Source of the DNA: Pieris napi
Lineage: Eukaryota; Arthropoda; Insecta; Lepidoptera; Pieridae
Direction: 5' to 3'
DNA: 64,000 bases
NCBI RefSeq assembly: GCF_905475465.1
Contig: NC_062244.1
Span: 11,216,001-11,280,000 of the forward strand
Shown here: one piece after another, positions 55,665 to 64,000 of the stretch
Layout of the letters: every line of letters begins with the position of its first letter
Position numbering within the stretch: the stretch's first letter is position 1
Translations under genes and position numbers: made by a program
Notes under the pieces: generated by a model
The model's database searches: none
Told to the model about the DNA's origin: nothing
What the model saw: the letters and a program-made list of their open reading frames with translations, nothing else

Positions 55665-57362
55665 TTACAGATGATGGTGCTAACACTGATGTATGCCAGT
55701 GTTTCAAAAACTAATTCCCTTCGTACATAAAAGTTAATCAGTTCAATCTGTACTGTGTAAGTACTCTTGTCTCTTTCTATCAAATTGTCTTAACGCTGTG
55801 ACAAAAAGAGACAGATGAATACATATGGGAATACTTTAGTGAATATTATACAATAATACTGTTTTATTTATGGGGGTAATAATAGGGAATATAAATATGA
55901 CAACGCTATGAAACAAATATTTTTAAGATCTATGCATGCCTGGTTGCTGTAATGGTGCTTTGCATTTATTGATACTAAAATTCAAAATTAAATAATTACA
56001 TATTAGTATAGTAACATACGTTCAATTAGTTTTCATTGATCAAAAAAGCAAATACATATCCTTTATAGGGCTACGCATCATATAACGAAAACTAAATTTC
56101 AAATGTCTATTGAACTTAAAATGTGTCAGACTGTTATTGACACATCAAATTGTCTATATCTACATAGATATATATGGTTAAAAAAACTTGTATAATAAAA
56201 GTTATTTTATATGCATCAGAATTATTTGAGCGACAACCTGAATACAGATATCATACACTTTGTATACTTTCTTATATGTGTATAGTTGGAAGTGTACATC
56301 AGAATTAGCACCGTTAAAACGCTACATATTGTATGAAAATTTCTTTAAACAAATAAGTGAAATAAAATATTAACTAATTTTTTACATAAAAAAGAATATT
56401 CTAAAATAATTATGTGAAACTACCTAGATAGAAATTGCATGAAATCATGCAGTCGACTTTTTGTGAACTAAAAGTTACATGAAATAAGCAACCCCTGTAA
56501 GTGTTATAAGGATTGTTATTTGTAATAAAATTATTTAAACATACTCTTTTATTTATTACCTGTAATATCATGGACAATCACACAAATAATAAATAAATTG
56601 ACTTAGATACGTATCTCGGATTATGTATGTACCTATAAATTCCAATGTCAATATTAAATTTTTCGTATAATAAAAATTACAGGACGGAATCATGTAATTT
56701 TTAACTTTAAAAGTTATAGAAATAAAACAGAAAACGTTACAAAATTAAGCTCACGGTATACTTAGTTATTAATAAGCATCAACTTAAAAAAAAAAGTATT
56801 TTAATCAACATATTGTATAAAAATTTAATTATATGAAGTTACAGAACACCAATCTGAAGAGATAAGTTATTTCGGGATATTCATAATTATTATGGTTTCT
56901 ATTTCCAAATTTAGTCTATCGTAGTTAAAATAATTTCCACGAGATGGCGTTGTAATTCAATAATTTAGGGATGTGTTTAAACTATCATTATCGCTGTTTT
57001 AATAGAAAATATTAGTTTAAAACTAAATATCATAATATTTCATAACTTTTTAAAACTTAATGATACAATTATTTTTCTGAAATTTATAAAAAAATCCAAA
57101 GTGTCAACTAGCAGTTGTGACTTGTGATAATAAGTCATATGTCATTTAACAGCTGTTTTATGTTTATTGTATAAATATTGTACCCAGTTTGTGTTTTTGT
57201 TAAAAAAATATTATAACAATAATTATTAATTAATTAATACAGAAATTTTAAAGTTTCTGTGTGTAATAATTAACGTTTCTGTTTATTGTAAGAATGGAGG
57301 TTATAATTTCAAAGTATTAACCGTCCAAGTTTTCGGCGTTATACTATACAAGTTAGGATAAA
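55665..57362. other. DRG1 3' region and CENPS upstream region
   Basis: AT-rich spacer between the two tandem genes. A canonical AATAAA lies at 56194-56199 ('tataataaaagtt') and an ATTAAA at about 55987; either could serve as the DRG1 polyadenylation signal. No repeat family is recognised. The CENPS promoter is likely in the last few hundred bases, but no TATA box or initiator stands out. Confidence 0.4.
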
Positions 57363-60258
57363 ATGGCAATGTTTCAGAATCTATCAGCAACTCAGGTATG
57401 TACTAAAAGTAATATATAGACCTTAAATTATTTGAATTAGGTTTTTGATAATAAACTTTAGGCTGAGAGGTTATGTTTTGACCGCGAATTAAAAAACCTA
57501 AATATCCTACCGTTTTCTGCATAGATATCATATTTTAATTTGGCCAGAATCTGCCTGGTGGACTACTGCCCTTTTATTATGACCTACTTTGCTGGACAAT
57601 ACACGTAATAACGCGTCTTCGTAAATCGTGTAGGTATTACTATAAATGCATATTTTTCCTAGTTCGGCGACTAAATAACTCGTACTTAAATGTGTTTATT
57701 TCAGAAGTTACAAGCGGCCGTACATAAAGACGTAAGAGGTATTTGTACTGAAGCCTGCCACTTTCTAGGCTTGGAAATCACAAAACCAGCAATCGAAGTG
57801 ATCGCGGAGCTAGTTTTTAAGAAATGCCGTGTATATGGATCAGATTTAGAGGCATTCGCTAAGTAAACTATACATATCATAAAAGTAATTTAAAAAATTA
57901 AACCGACTTGTCAACTGAAAAAGAAAAAATATTAACAGAAATGCGTGGATTGGATCTCAAAAACTACTGAATCGATTTTCTTAAATCTTAGACTTTTCTT
58001 TTAGTTGTAATATACTTGATTTAAATCGTTACCGATTTGAACAACAATACATACAAGTCAGAGAACTTGCTTTTAGTAGTTCACAATAATTGTTTTTTAG
58101 TCGTAAAATTTATAAGACTAAAAAGTGTTACGTTTTTTCGCCTAATTGTTACAAAATATTATAAAACATTCTTCTAAGTATGTTGATAGGGGAGAAGTGT
58201 TAGCCTAGCGACTCGTGTCTGTTGCGTCTATGTTTCTACCACTGTTGCAAATACACTGGTATTGATAGAAATATATAAAAAAATACAACCATACATTATT
58301 TTTATCCTCATTAGTAGATGATATGTTAGGGCTCATCTTTTAATAGTAAATAATATACACCTAGTGTTCATTGCATCTCAGGCATTCGATGGTCCTGGAT
58401 TCGATTTTTAACGCAAACATTGTTCAATCAGTCTATTAAATATTGTAACTAGCTTCTGTTTCAGCGCTATAGGTCTTTGTTGACGGTGTATATTACCTGT
58501 GCTTGTATTGACTGTTTGTGCCACAATACAAATAAATTTACGCAATAGGCCGAAGCTCACTAAAATTGAGTTTTTTTTCAGACACGCAAAACGTTCAACA
58601 ATTAACGCCGATGACGTCAAGTTGTTAGTTCGAAGAAATCCATCTCTGGTTCGTATACCCGAATTAAAAATAAATCTAATTACAGTCTTACCTCATATGC
58701 AATCTAGTTGGTAGGTACTATGTTAATGGTACCCAAGGGCGTCGCCAGATGGTGCGACCAGCCTAGTCTAAATCCTTTTTTAACAATATTTTGTTGTATT
58801 ATTATTTTAGTTACTATGTTTACATGTTTTATTTATCATCAAGATTACTTCGAAGTTTTCATTTGACATACTTTTCTCTGCTGGCGGCACTTACCAAACA
58901 TATTACAGTTTTCGTTTTACCTAGATTAAACTTATCTTCCCATGAATAAGTTCGTATAGTACAGAAAGGTGATAATGTAATATTCACGTGCGTTCCATTC
59001 GATGAAACACTAGACACGGACGCATTTAATCCAGTCCGTATTCTAAAATTAATAATCAAGCTACTTCTCTTGGACTTGAGTGTTGGCCTAGTGGCTTCAG
59101 CGTGCGACTCTCATCCCTGAGGTCGTAGGTTCGATCCCCGGCTGTGCACCAATGGACTTTCTAAGTGCGCATTTAACATTCACTCGAACGGTGAAGGTAA
59201 ACATCGTGAGAAAACCAGCTTGCCCTTGACCAAAAAGTGCACTTCAGGGACACCTATTATTTTGACAGATTAGCCTATTAGATTGACATCATGAAACAGA
59301 TACAAAAATCTGAGGCCCAGACCTAAAATGGTTGTAGCGCCACTGATTTATTATTTAACAACAAAAAGTTAATAACAACTGCTAAGCTTATATTATTTAC
59401 GAAAGAAGTTACTACCACGTATTTTTACCTAAACACATTTACTATAAACTTCAACTGAGCGTTTCTTATTACTTCCCATGTACCACCAGCTTTAGTTATC
59501 ACGAGTAATAACAAAATACCTGATAACAGACAATAATGAATCCGTTAGTGGTTATTAAAATAGCAATTTTAATTCAAATTCGATTCTGAATCACTAACTA
59601 TCCGTATGATGGAGCTTGTTATTTATGCAACCGCTGTTTTCAAGGGAAAATCACATAATTGATGTTCTCGCCATGTAACCAGCATAATGACATTTTCATT
59701 CGCACACCCGAAAGTAAATAAACAGGTGTTATATCACATAATAGTTGTTTATTCCATTACATTTGGATGATGCAATACCGAGCTTATTAAAGCTCTGAAT
59801 TTTTATTTTTACGTAGAGGTTTAAAAATAAGGGGTTGTATGTATTTTTGTATGCTGTATCATAAGAATATAAAAAGTTTTGTTGAGGTGGACACCCCTTA
59901 TTACTTAGGGGTTTGAAAGATAGTAGCCGATTCTCAGACATTGTATTAGTTAGTTTTGTTTCAGTGTCAACAAATTTTATTGTCTATGTGTGCGGAGACA
60001 CCAACATGCATAACATTGTATCTATAGACGTATGACGTGACGTACAAACCTTTTTTAATTTTGCAGAAATCACGCCTCCTCTCGCTAAGTTCCAACTGTG
60101 GAAAGGATAAACGAAGAAAAACAGTGCCAGTAGTGAAACAAGATGTATCTAAGGGTGCGTCCACATCCGGCGAATGCGCCGCGAATGTGCAGCTCGAGTC
60201 GAAGGAGTCGGACGTAGAAGATATGGTTGTCGATCAAATCGACCTCACTTTTGATTAA
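57363..60258 (+). CDS. CENPS: Centromere protein S / MHF1 (histone-fold protein), 4 exons
   Basis: CENP-S (MHF1, APITD1) pairs with CENP-X (MHF2) as a histone-fold dimer that acts at the kinetochore and, with FANCM, at damaged forks. Exons: 57363-57395, 57705-57862, 58582-58648, 60067-60258, giving 149 codons (human 138). The histone fold spans about residues 12-86: K-L-Q-A-A-V-H at the start, E-I-T-K-P-A-I-E-V-I-A-E-L-V in helix 2, then A-F-A-K-H-A-K-R-S-T-I-N-A-D-D-V-K-L-L-V-R-R-N, the family's most conserved segment, rebuilt across introns 2 and 3. The tail has a basic patch KDKRRK (99-104), a possible nuclear signal, and an acidic end with IDLT at 144-147. The donor of exon 3 (CTG|GTTCGT) is weak and was chosen because it keeps frame into exon 4; reading through instead stops after 22 residues. 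Intron 3 contains a SINE. Confidence 0.9.
57884..58150. repeat. Possible dispersed repeat in CENPS intron 2
   Basis: 'aaattaaaccgacttgtcaactgaaaaagaaaaaatattaacagaaatgcgtggattggatctcaaaaactactgaatcgattttc' looks like a known type of lepidopteran non-coding repeat, but there is no second copy in the window to confirm it. Confidence 0.3.
59078..59352 (+). mobile_element. tRNA-derived SINE (family A), best-preserved copy, in CENPS intron 3
   Basis: The head 'gagtgttggcctagtggcttcagcgtgcgactctcatccctgaggtcgtaggttcgatccccggctgtgcacc' has clear pol III A (TGGCCTAGTGG-like) and B (GGTTCGATCCC) boxes. The body passes 'cgcatttaacattcactcgaacggtgaagg' and ends 'gaggcccagacctaaaatggttgtagcgccactgatttatt'. 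It is in sense with the host gene. Confidence 0.9.
59810..59943 (+). repeat. Dispersed repeat D, partial, in CENPS intron 3
   Basis: 'acgtagaggtttaaaaataaggggttgtatgtatttttgtatgctgtatcataa...gaggtggacaccccttattacttaggggtttgaaagatagtagccgattctcagaca'. Both ends are missing. Confidence 0.65.
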
Positions 60259-60311
60259 ACGCTTTACCTAAAATTGTATTTTATTTGCACGAGTGTGACT
60301 CTTTTTTGCTA

Positions 60312-60600
60312 AGGGACAGGAGGCTCACCTGATGATAGCCACCCATGGACACTCAATGCCAGAGGGCTCGTGAGTGCGTTGCCGGCCTTTTAAGAATTGG
60401 TACGCTCTTGAAGGACCCTAAATCGAATTGGTTCGGGAATACTTCAGTGGGCAGCTGGTTCCACATAGTGATGGTGCGCGGCAAAAACTGGCTTAAAATC
60501 GCTCAATTGTGGAACGACGGACGACGAGGTGATACGGGTGGAATTTCGTATTCTACCTCAACAACCGATGATGGAACTCAGCTGCAGGTATTAATGCCAA
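60312..60600 (-). mobile_element. LINE 3' end with ORF2 C-terminus (family B), just 3' of CENPS
   Basis: 'gggacaggaggctcacctgatgatagccacccatggacactcaatgccagagggctcgtgagtgcgttgccggccttttaagaattggtacgctcttgaaggaccctaaatcgaattggttcgggaatacttcagtgggcagctggttccacatagtgatg'. It then runs to 'gcaaaaactggcttaaaatcgc...gttgtggaacgacggacgacgaggtgatacgg'. It starts about 54 bases after the CENPS stop, with no clear AATAAA between. The 144-codon plus-strand ORF over it (60345-60779) is an antisense read of the LINE. Confidence 0.75.
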
Positions 60601-61239
60601 CAACTCCACTCGCTGTGTATATAAATATTCTTAATTTAATTTCTTATGGTTATAAAGGAAACAACGCCCAAATGATGAACTACGCACAAAACGACACCAA
60701 CAATCCGTACGATGATGACATACCCTGTACCGCGTTAGCAAAGTTTCTACTGTGTAGGATACAAACAACTCAACCTTAGCCATTGGGCCTCAGGGCCTGT
60801 CGGTATTTAAAAAGGTCGAGATCCTGCCTTCAGGTCATAGGACCACTTCTGTATTAAAAATTATAGAATTTTGTCTAAAAATCTTACCCTTAAAGCATTG
60901 CTAATTGCTAAATTTAGCACTCTTCAATTTAGGGAAAATTAAAGTCTCACAGATAAACACACATTCACAAACATTTTACAAAACTCTTTTAGGTTTAAAT
61001 AAGTATATTCTGATTAAAAACATACATGTTATTTAGGTACAATTCTTTCTATTACGACTTACTATAAAACTCCGTTGAATCCAGTACTTTTTCAAATATT
61101 TATACGCACAAACTAAATACATACACCACATATAGTTTACATGAATAACGTATATGTGTGCAATTTAAGGGAGTCACAAAACCAAAATTTTAAATTGATA
61201 CAAATATGACAAAGAAGAGCAAAGGTTTAACTACGTTTA
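60601..61239. other. Intergenic sequence, nothing recognised
   Basis: No supportable gene or repeat beyond the tail of the antisense frame mentioned in the preceding entry. Confidence 0.35.
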
Positions 61240-61395
61240 CGTACCAGAGAGTTGATTGCCATTCTTCTTTTCCGTTGATTTGAGAACTGGCGGTTAATGT
61301 AAAATTAGAAGCGTTTCACATATTATACATATTTTTTTTGCCGTTCATAAGTGTACATTGTGTTAACTACCTATTTGAATAAATGATTTTGACTT
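61240..61395 (+). repeat. Dispersed repeat C, partial
   Basis: 'cagagagttgattgccattcttcttttccgttgatttgagaactggcggttaatgtaaaattagaagcgtttcacatattatac...gccgttcataagtgtacattgtgttaac...gaataaatgattttgac'. Confidence 0.7.
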
Positions 61396-61774
61396 TAAAA
61401 TTTCCACAATTACCGTCTTAAATGTCAGTTGAAAGTTAGTCCAGCGTTTAAAATAACGTTACAATAGTATAGGGTTAGGCCAAAAAAGCATGCTCATGAA
61501 AACTAGGTATATGGCCGAGCGTGCTGCCAAAAAACTCGTTATAACCAAACACAATTATGGTTCACGAAACAAAAGTGAAGCGGAGTCGCTATTTCTATCC
61601 AGTTTAATGGTAAATAAAAATTATTTAAAAAATATAATGCTGGATCATTCGACTTGATCCAGCTTTTAATAAAAATTATAACATCTAGAATTAGAGAAGC
61701 TTCACGCTTTTCCTAAGGTTGTTTGTCTGTTTAAAAGCTATTTTTTAACAGACACAGACACACAGTTATTGGAC

Positions 61775-62040
61775 GTCAAGGCAGTATACAAAATACCTTC
61801 CGTATTACTTCGACGTTTCTTAAGGCAGTTTTTGCCGCCACCACTATGTGGAACCAGCTGCCCACTAAAGTATTTCCGAACCAATTCGACTTAGGGTCCT
61901 TCAAGAAAAGAGCGTACCAATTCTTAAATGGCTGGCAAGTGCTTGCGAACCTTCTGGCTATGTGAGTGTCCATGGGCAGTATCAATTAACATCAGGTGCG
62001 CCTCCTGCCCATTTTCTTCCTATTGCATAAAAAAAAAAAA
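61775..62040 (+). mobile_element. LINE ORF2 C-terminus and 3' end (family B), most informative copy
   Basis: A plus-strand frame from about 61810 reads T-F-L-K-A-V-F-A-A-T-T, then MWNQLPTKVFPNQFDLGSF and K-K-R-A-Y-Q-F-L-N-G. This is the typical C-terminal tail of a jockey/R1-type LINE ORF2, followed by the 3' tail 'tgtgagtgtccatgggcagtatcaattaacatcaggtgcgcctcctgccc' and an A-rich end (62030-62041). It explains the tail-only copies elsewhere. The minus-strand ORF here is a shadow. Confidence 0.75.
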
Positions 62041-62041
62041 A

Positions 62042-62060
62042 TTATATATATATATATATA
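62042..62060. repeat. (AT)n microsatellite at LINE A-rich end
   Basis: 'ttatatatatatatatata' directly follows the A-run that ends the LINE copy. Confidence 0.8.
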
Positions 62061-62469
62061 ACTACTAGTGTAGTATGCAATTTGACGTTGAAAAACTCTA
62101 CATTTTGAATTAAAATATCTCCACACATTTTATGTTTCAGGTAGTTAATTACTCCTATAACGACAGTTAGAGGATAATGAGATTTTTGCAATTCAACAGT
62201 ACACATTACTGGGTGTCACCTCACACAACGTGACCCATGGGTTATTAGGTGGCATGTTAATGAATTTCATCAAACGAATTTGCAAATATTATACACAATA
62301 CGAGTTGAAAAGTTCGCCTACGTGGTTCAACTGTTATAAATATTACTAGCATATCATCTAGTAATAAGAACCAAATAATTTAAGGGATTAAGTCCCTAAC
62401 GCTAATTGATTATACTTAAGTATACCCACTGGGCAACGCTAGAGACAATGATGATCTCCTAGAAGATGG

Positions 62470-62730
62470 TACGGGCTTTGGTATGGGATTCTACTAGTGT
62501 GGACACGTTAGCTCCGTCTCACCTCCATCGTACAAGCCTCAGAAATTAGTCTTTCCTGCAACTTCGATTTTGTTCCCTTTTTATTTAACAATAATATAAA
62601 AACATTTGCACAGGCGCTATTTAAAGATTTAAGTTGTCGCCTGACAGATAGTACCAGTGTCCCCAGAGCTCGTGCTTTCCTCGCTTAACGAATAAGCATA
62701 CAGCAGCGAGGAAATACTGCCAGCGTTTTC
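62470..62730 (-). repeat. Dispersed repeat (family F), reverse
   Basis: 'ccgtctcacctcc' and 'gtaccagtgtccccagagctcgtgctttcctcgcttaacgaataagcatacagcagcgaggaaatactgccagcg' are the reverse complement of 12190-12440. Within it, TTTCCTCGCT (62676) and AGCGAGGAAA (62705) form a 10-bp stem with a 19-nt loop. Confidence 0.5.
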
Positions 62731-62925
62731 ACAGGGACTAAACCTTTTAAATTTGTTTTAATTTTCTTTTTATACATTTTTATATCATTACTACGTAGGT
62801 TAAGAAAATTGTAAATACTGTATATTTGATTGTAATAATAAATATAAACTTTATGAATCTTAAAAAAATAAGTATTCTTTTCTCTTAAGTGGTGCTGATA
62901 TTGTTTCGTTTCCCCCTTCGCCGAA

Positions 62926-62969
62926 GCCTTGCCTAGCCGAAGACTCTATCTTCGGCAAGGCTTAGCGCC
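62926..62969. other. GC-rich inverted repeat
   Basis: 'cgccgaagccttgcc' against 'ggcaaggcttagcg', with an alternative inner pairing GCCGAAG / CTTCGGC (62936 and 62950). Isolated; function unknown. Confidence 0.5.
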
Positions 62970-63092
62970 TGTGTAAGGATCTTAACTTGGTCAGTCCAGC
63001 GAGTAGTGTCAGTATCGTCCTATTAATGTCCACGCTCACATAGTCAGATTTTTTTAAATTTATGACACAATGAATTAAAGAGTTGAAATAAA

Positions 63093-63368
63093 AATAAATC
63101 AGTGGCACTAAAACCTTTTTAAGGCCTCAGATTTCTAAATCTGTTTCTTGATCATTTGTCAATCTAAAAGGCACCTGGTGCCTGACACACACCGTCGACT
63201 TTTTGGGTCTAGGCCAAGCTGGTTATGTCACGATGTTGACCTTCACCGTTCAAGCGAATGTTAAATGCGCACATAGAAAGAAAGACCATTGGTGCACAGC
63301 CGGGAATCGAACCTCCGACTTCCAGGATGAGAGTCACACACTGAAGCTACTAGGGCAACACTGCTCTA
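63093..63368 (-). mobile_element. tRNA-derived SINE (family A)
   Basis: 'aaatcagtggcactaaaacctttttaaggcctcagatttctaaatctgtttcttgatcatttgtcaatctaaaaggcacctggtgcctgacacacaccgtcgactttttgggtctaggccaagctggtt...gccgggaatcgaacctccgacttccaggatgagagtcacacactgaagctactagggcaacactgc'. Confidence 0.85.
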
Positions 63369-63857
63369 ATTAAAGAGTTACTGAGCTAAATTCTAAAGGG
63401 ATAAATAAGACTAGATATTATATCGTATTAAAAATGTCCATAGCGCTAAGGCAGTAGTTTGAACTGAAGCTTTTTGAAGCATCGCACCTATCCAAGTGCG
63501 TGAGAGAGCTTGTAAAAAGCTTAATTCTTGAAAGCTCAAATTCCAAGACTAATAGTCTGATCTAGGCTACGTCTAGCGACCGAGTGTACGGAGATAGGCC
63601 TGCGGTGCTCATTAAAATATGTAAATGTTCCCCAGACATTACGCAGATAGGTGCTTCTGACTTATTGACTGGATAGCTTTAAGCACTCCTAATATGCGGT
63701 TAAAGCTTTTACGCTTTTTCGAATTTACTTGAAGTGGGATGATTTGCTGTGCAGCACGAGAGTTGTTGGAGGAATTCAGGAGGAAAAATAAGATGATAGT
63801 CAATAAAGAAATAGGGATTTCTCCGGGAGTTTTCCCAAAGGTAACAACATCAAAAGT

Positions 63858-64000
63858 GCAGTGTTAGCCTACTGGCTTCAGCGTGCGATTACCATACCTG
63901 AGATCGTAGGTTCGATGTCCGGCTGTGCAATTTTGGACTGTCTATGTGCGCATTTAACATTCACTCAAACGGAGAAGGAAAATATCGTGCAGAAACCGGC
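63858..64000 (+). mobile_element. tRNA-derived SINE (family A), cut by window end
   Basis: 'gtgcagtgttagcctactggcttcagcgtgcgattaccatacctgagatcgtaggttcgatgtccggctgtgcaa...gcgcatttaacattcactcaaacggagaaggaaaatatcgtgcagaaaccgg' continues past position 64000. Confidence 0.85.

Noticed and set aside
59100..59150. Possible functional tRNA gene in CENPS intron 3
   Set aside because: A and B boxes are present, but the sequence cannot fold into a full cloverleaf by eye and is followed by the SINE body; the same head recurs in about fourteen SINE copies.
60345..60779. 144-codon open frame, the longest in the window
   Set aside because: Its first half is an antisense translation of a LINE-B 3' end; the rest has low-complexity Asn/Tyr-rich content and no domain.

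Overview
The window looks like nuclear DNA from a lepidopteran (moth or butterfly). It is very AT-rich, its genes are split by short AT-rich GT-AG introns, and it is packed with decayed transposon families whose sequences I recognise as typical of Lepidoptera: a tRNA-like SINE, LINE 3' ends, Helitron ends and several hairpin MITEs. I cannot name the species.

Three host genes can be supported, all between 51 and 60.3 kb. (1) On the minus strand at 51180-51414 is the first coding exon of a two-pore-domain potassium channel; the rest of that gene lies leftward and I could not find it in the window. (2) On the plus strand at 52793-55664 is a complete seven-exon DRG1, a TRAFAC GTPase of 367 residues, the same length as the vertebrate protein. 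(3) On the plus strand at 57363-60258 is a four-exon CENP-S/MHF1 gene, a small histone-fold protein of about 149 residues with a basic patch and a C-terminal SUMO-interaction-like tail. The channel gene and DRG1 are divergent; DRG1 and CENPS are in tandem. They work in unrelated processes (membrane excitability, translation-linked GTPase, centromere and DNA repair), so no functional cluster is implied.

The other roughly 55 kb is non-coding and dominated by repeats. 0-8 kb: LINE 3' ends, a Helitron fragment, a CpG-dense palindromic patch and a nested hairpin repeat. 8.08-10.26 kb: a terminal-inverted-repeat element carrying a 275-bp tandem array, inserted inside another repeat. 10.9-20 kb: MITEs, LINE relics and an AT microsatellite. 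21.23-24.51 kb: a 3.2-kb near-perfect inverted repeat. 25-33 kb: LINE relics, a 5S rRNA-derived sequence and GC-rich patches. 33.7-35.3 kb: a 1.6-kb element with clustered subterminal repeats. 36-51 kb: SINEs, LINE ends, tandem duplications, MITEs and Helitron ends. 60.3-64 kb: more LINE and SINE copies.

Most short open reading frames in the repeat-rich areas are chance ORFs or transposon relics and are not called as genes. Repeat boundaries are read by eye and are approximate to about 5-20 bases; family identity rests on similarity among copies within the window plus general knowledge of lepidopteran repeats.
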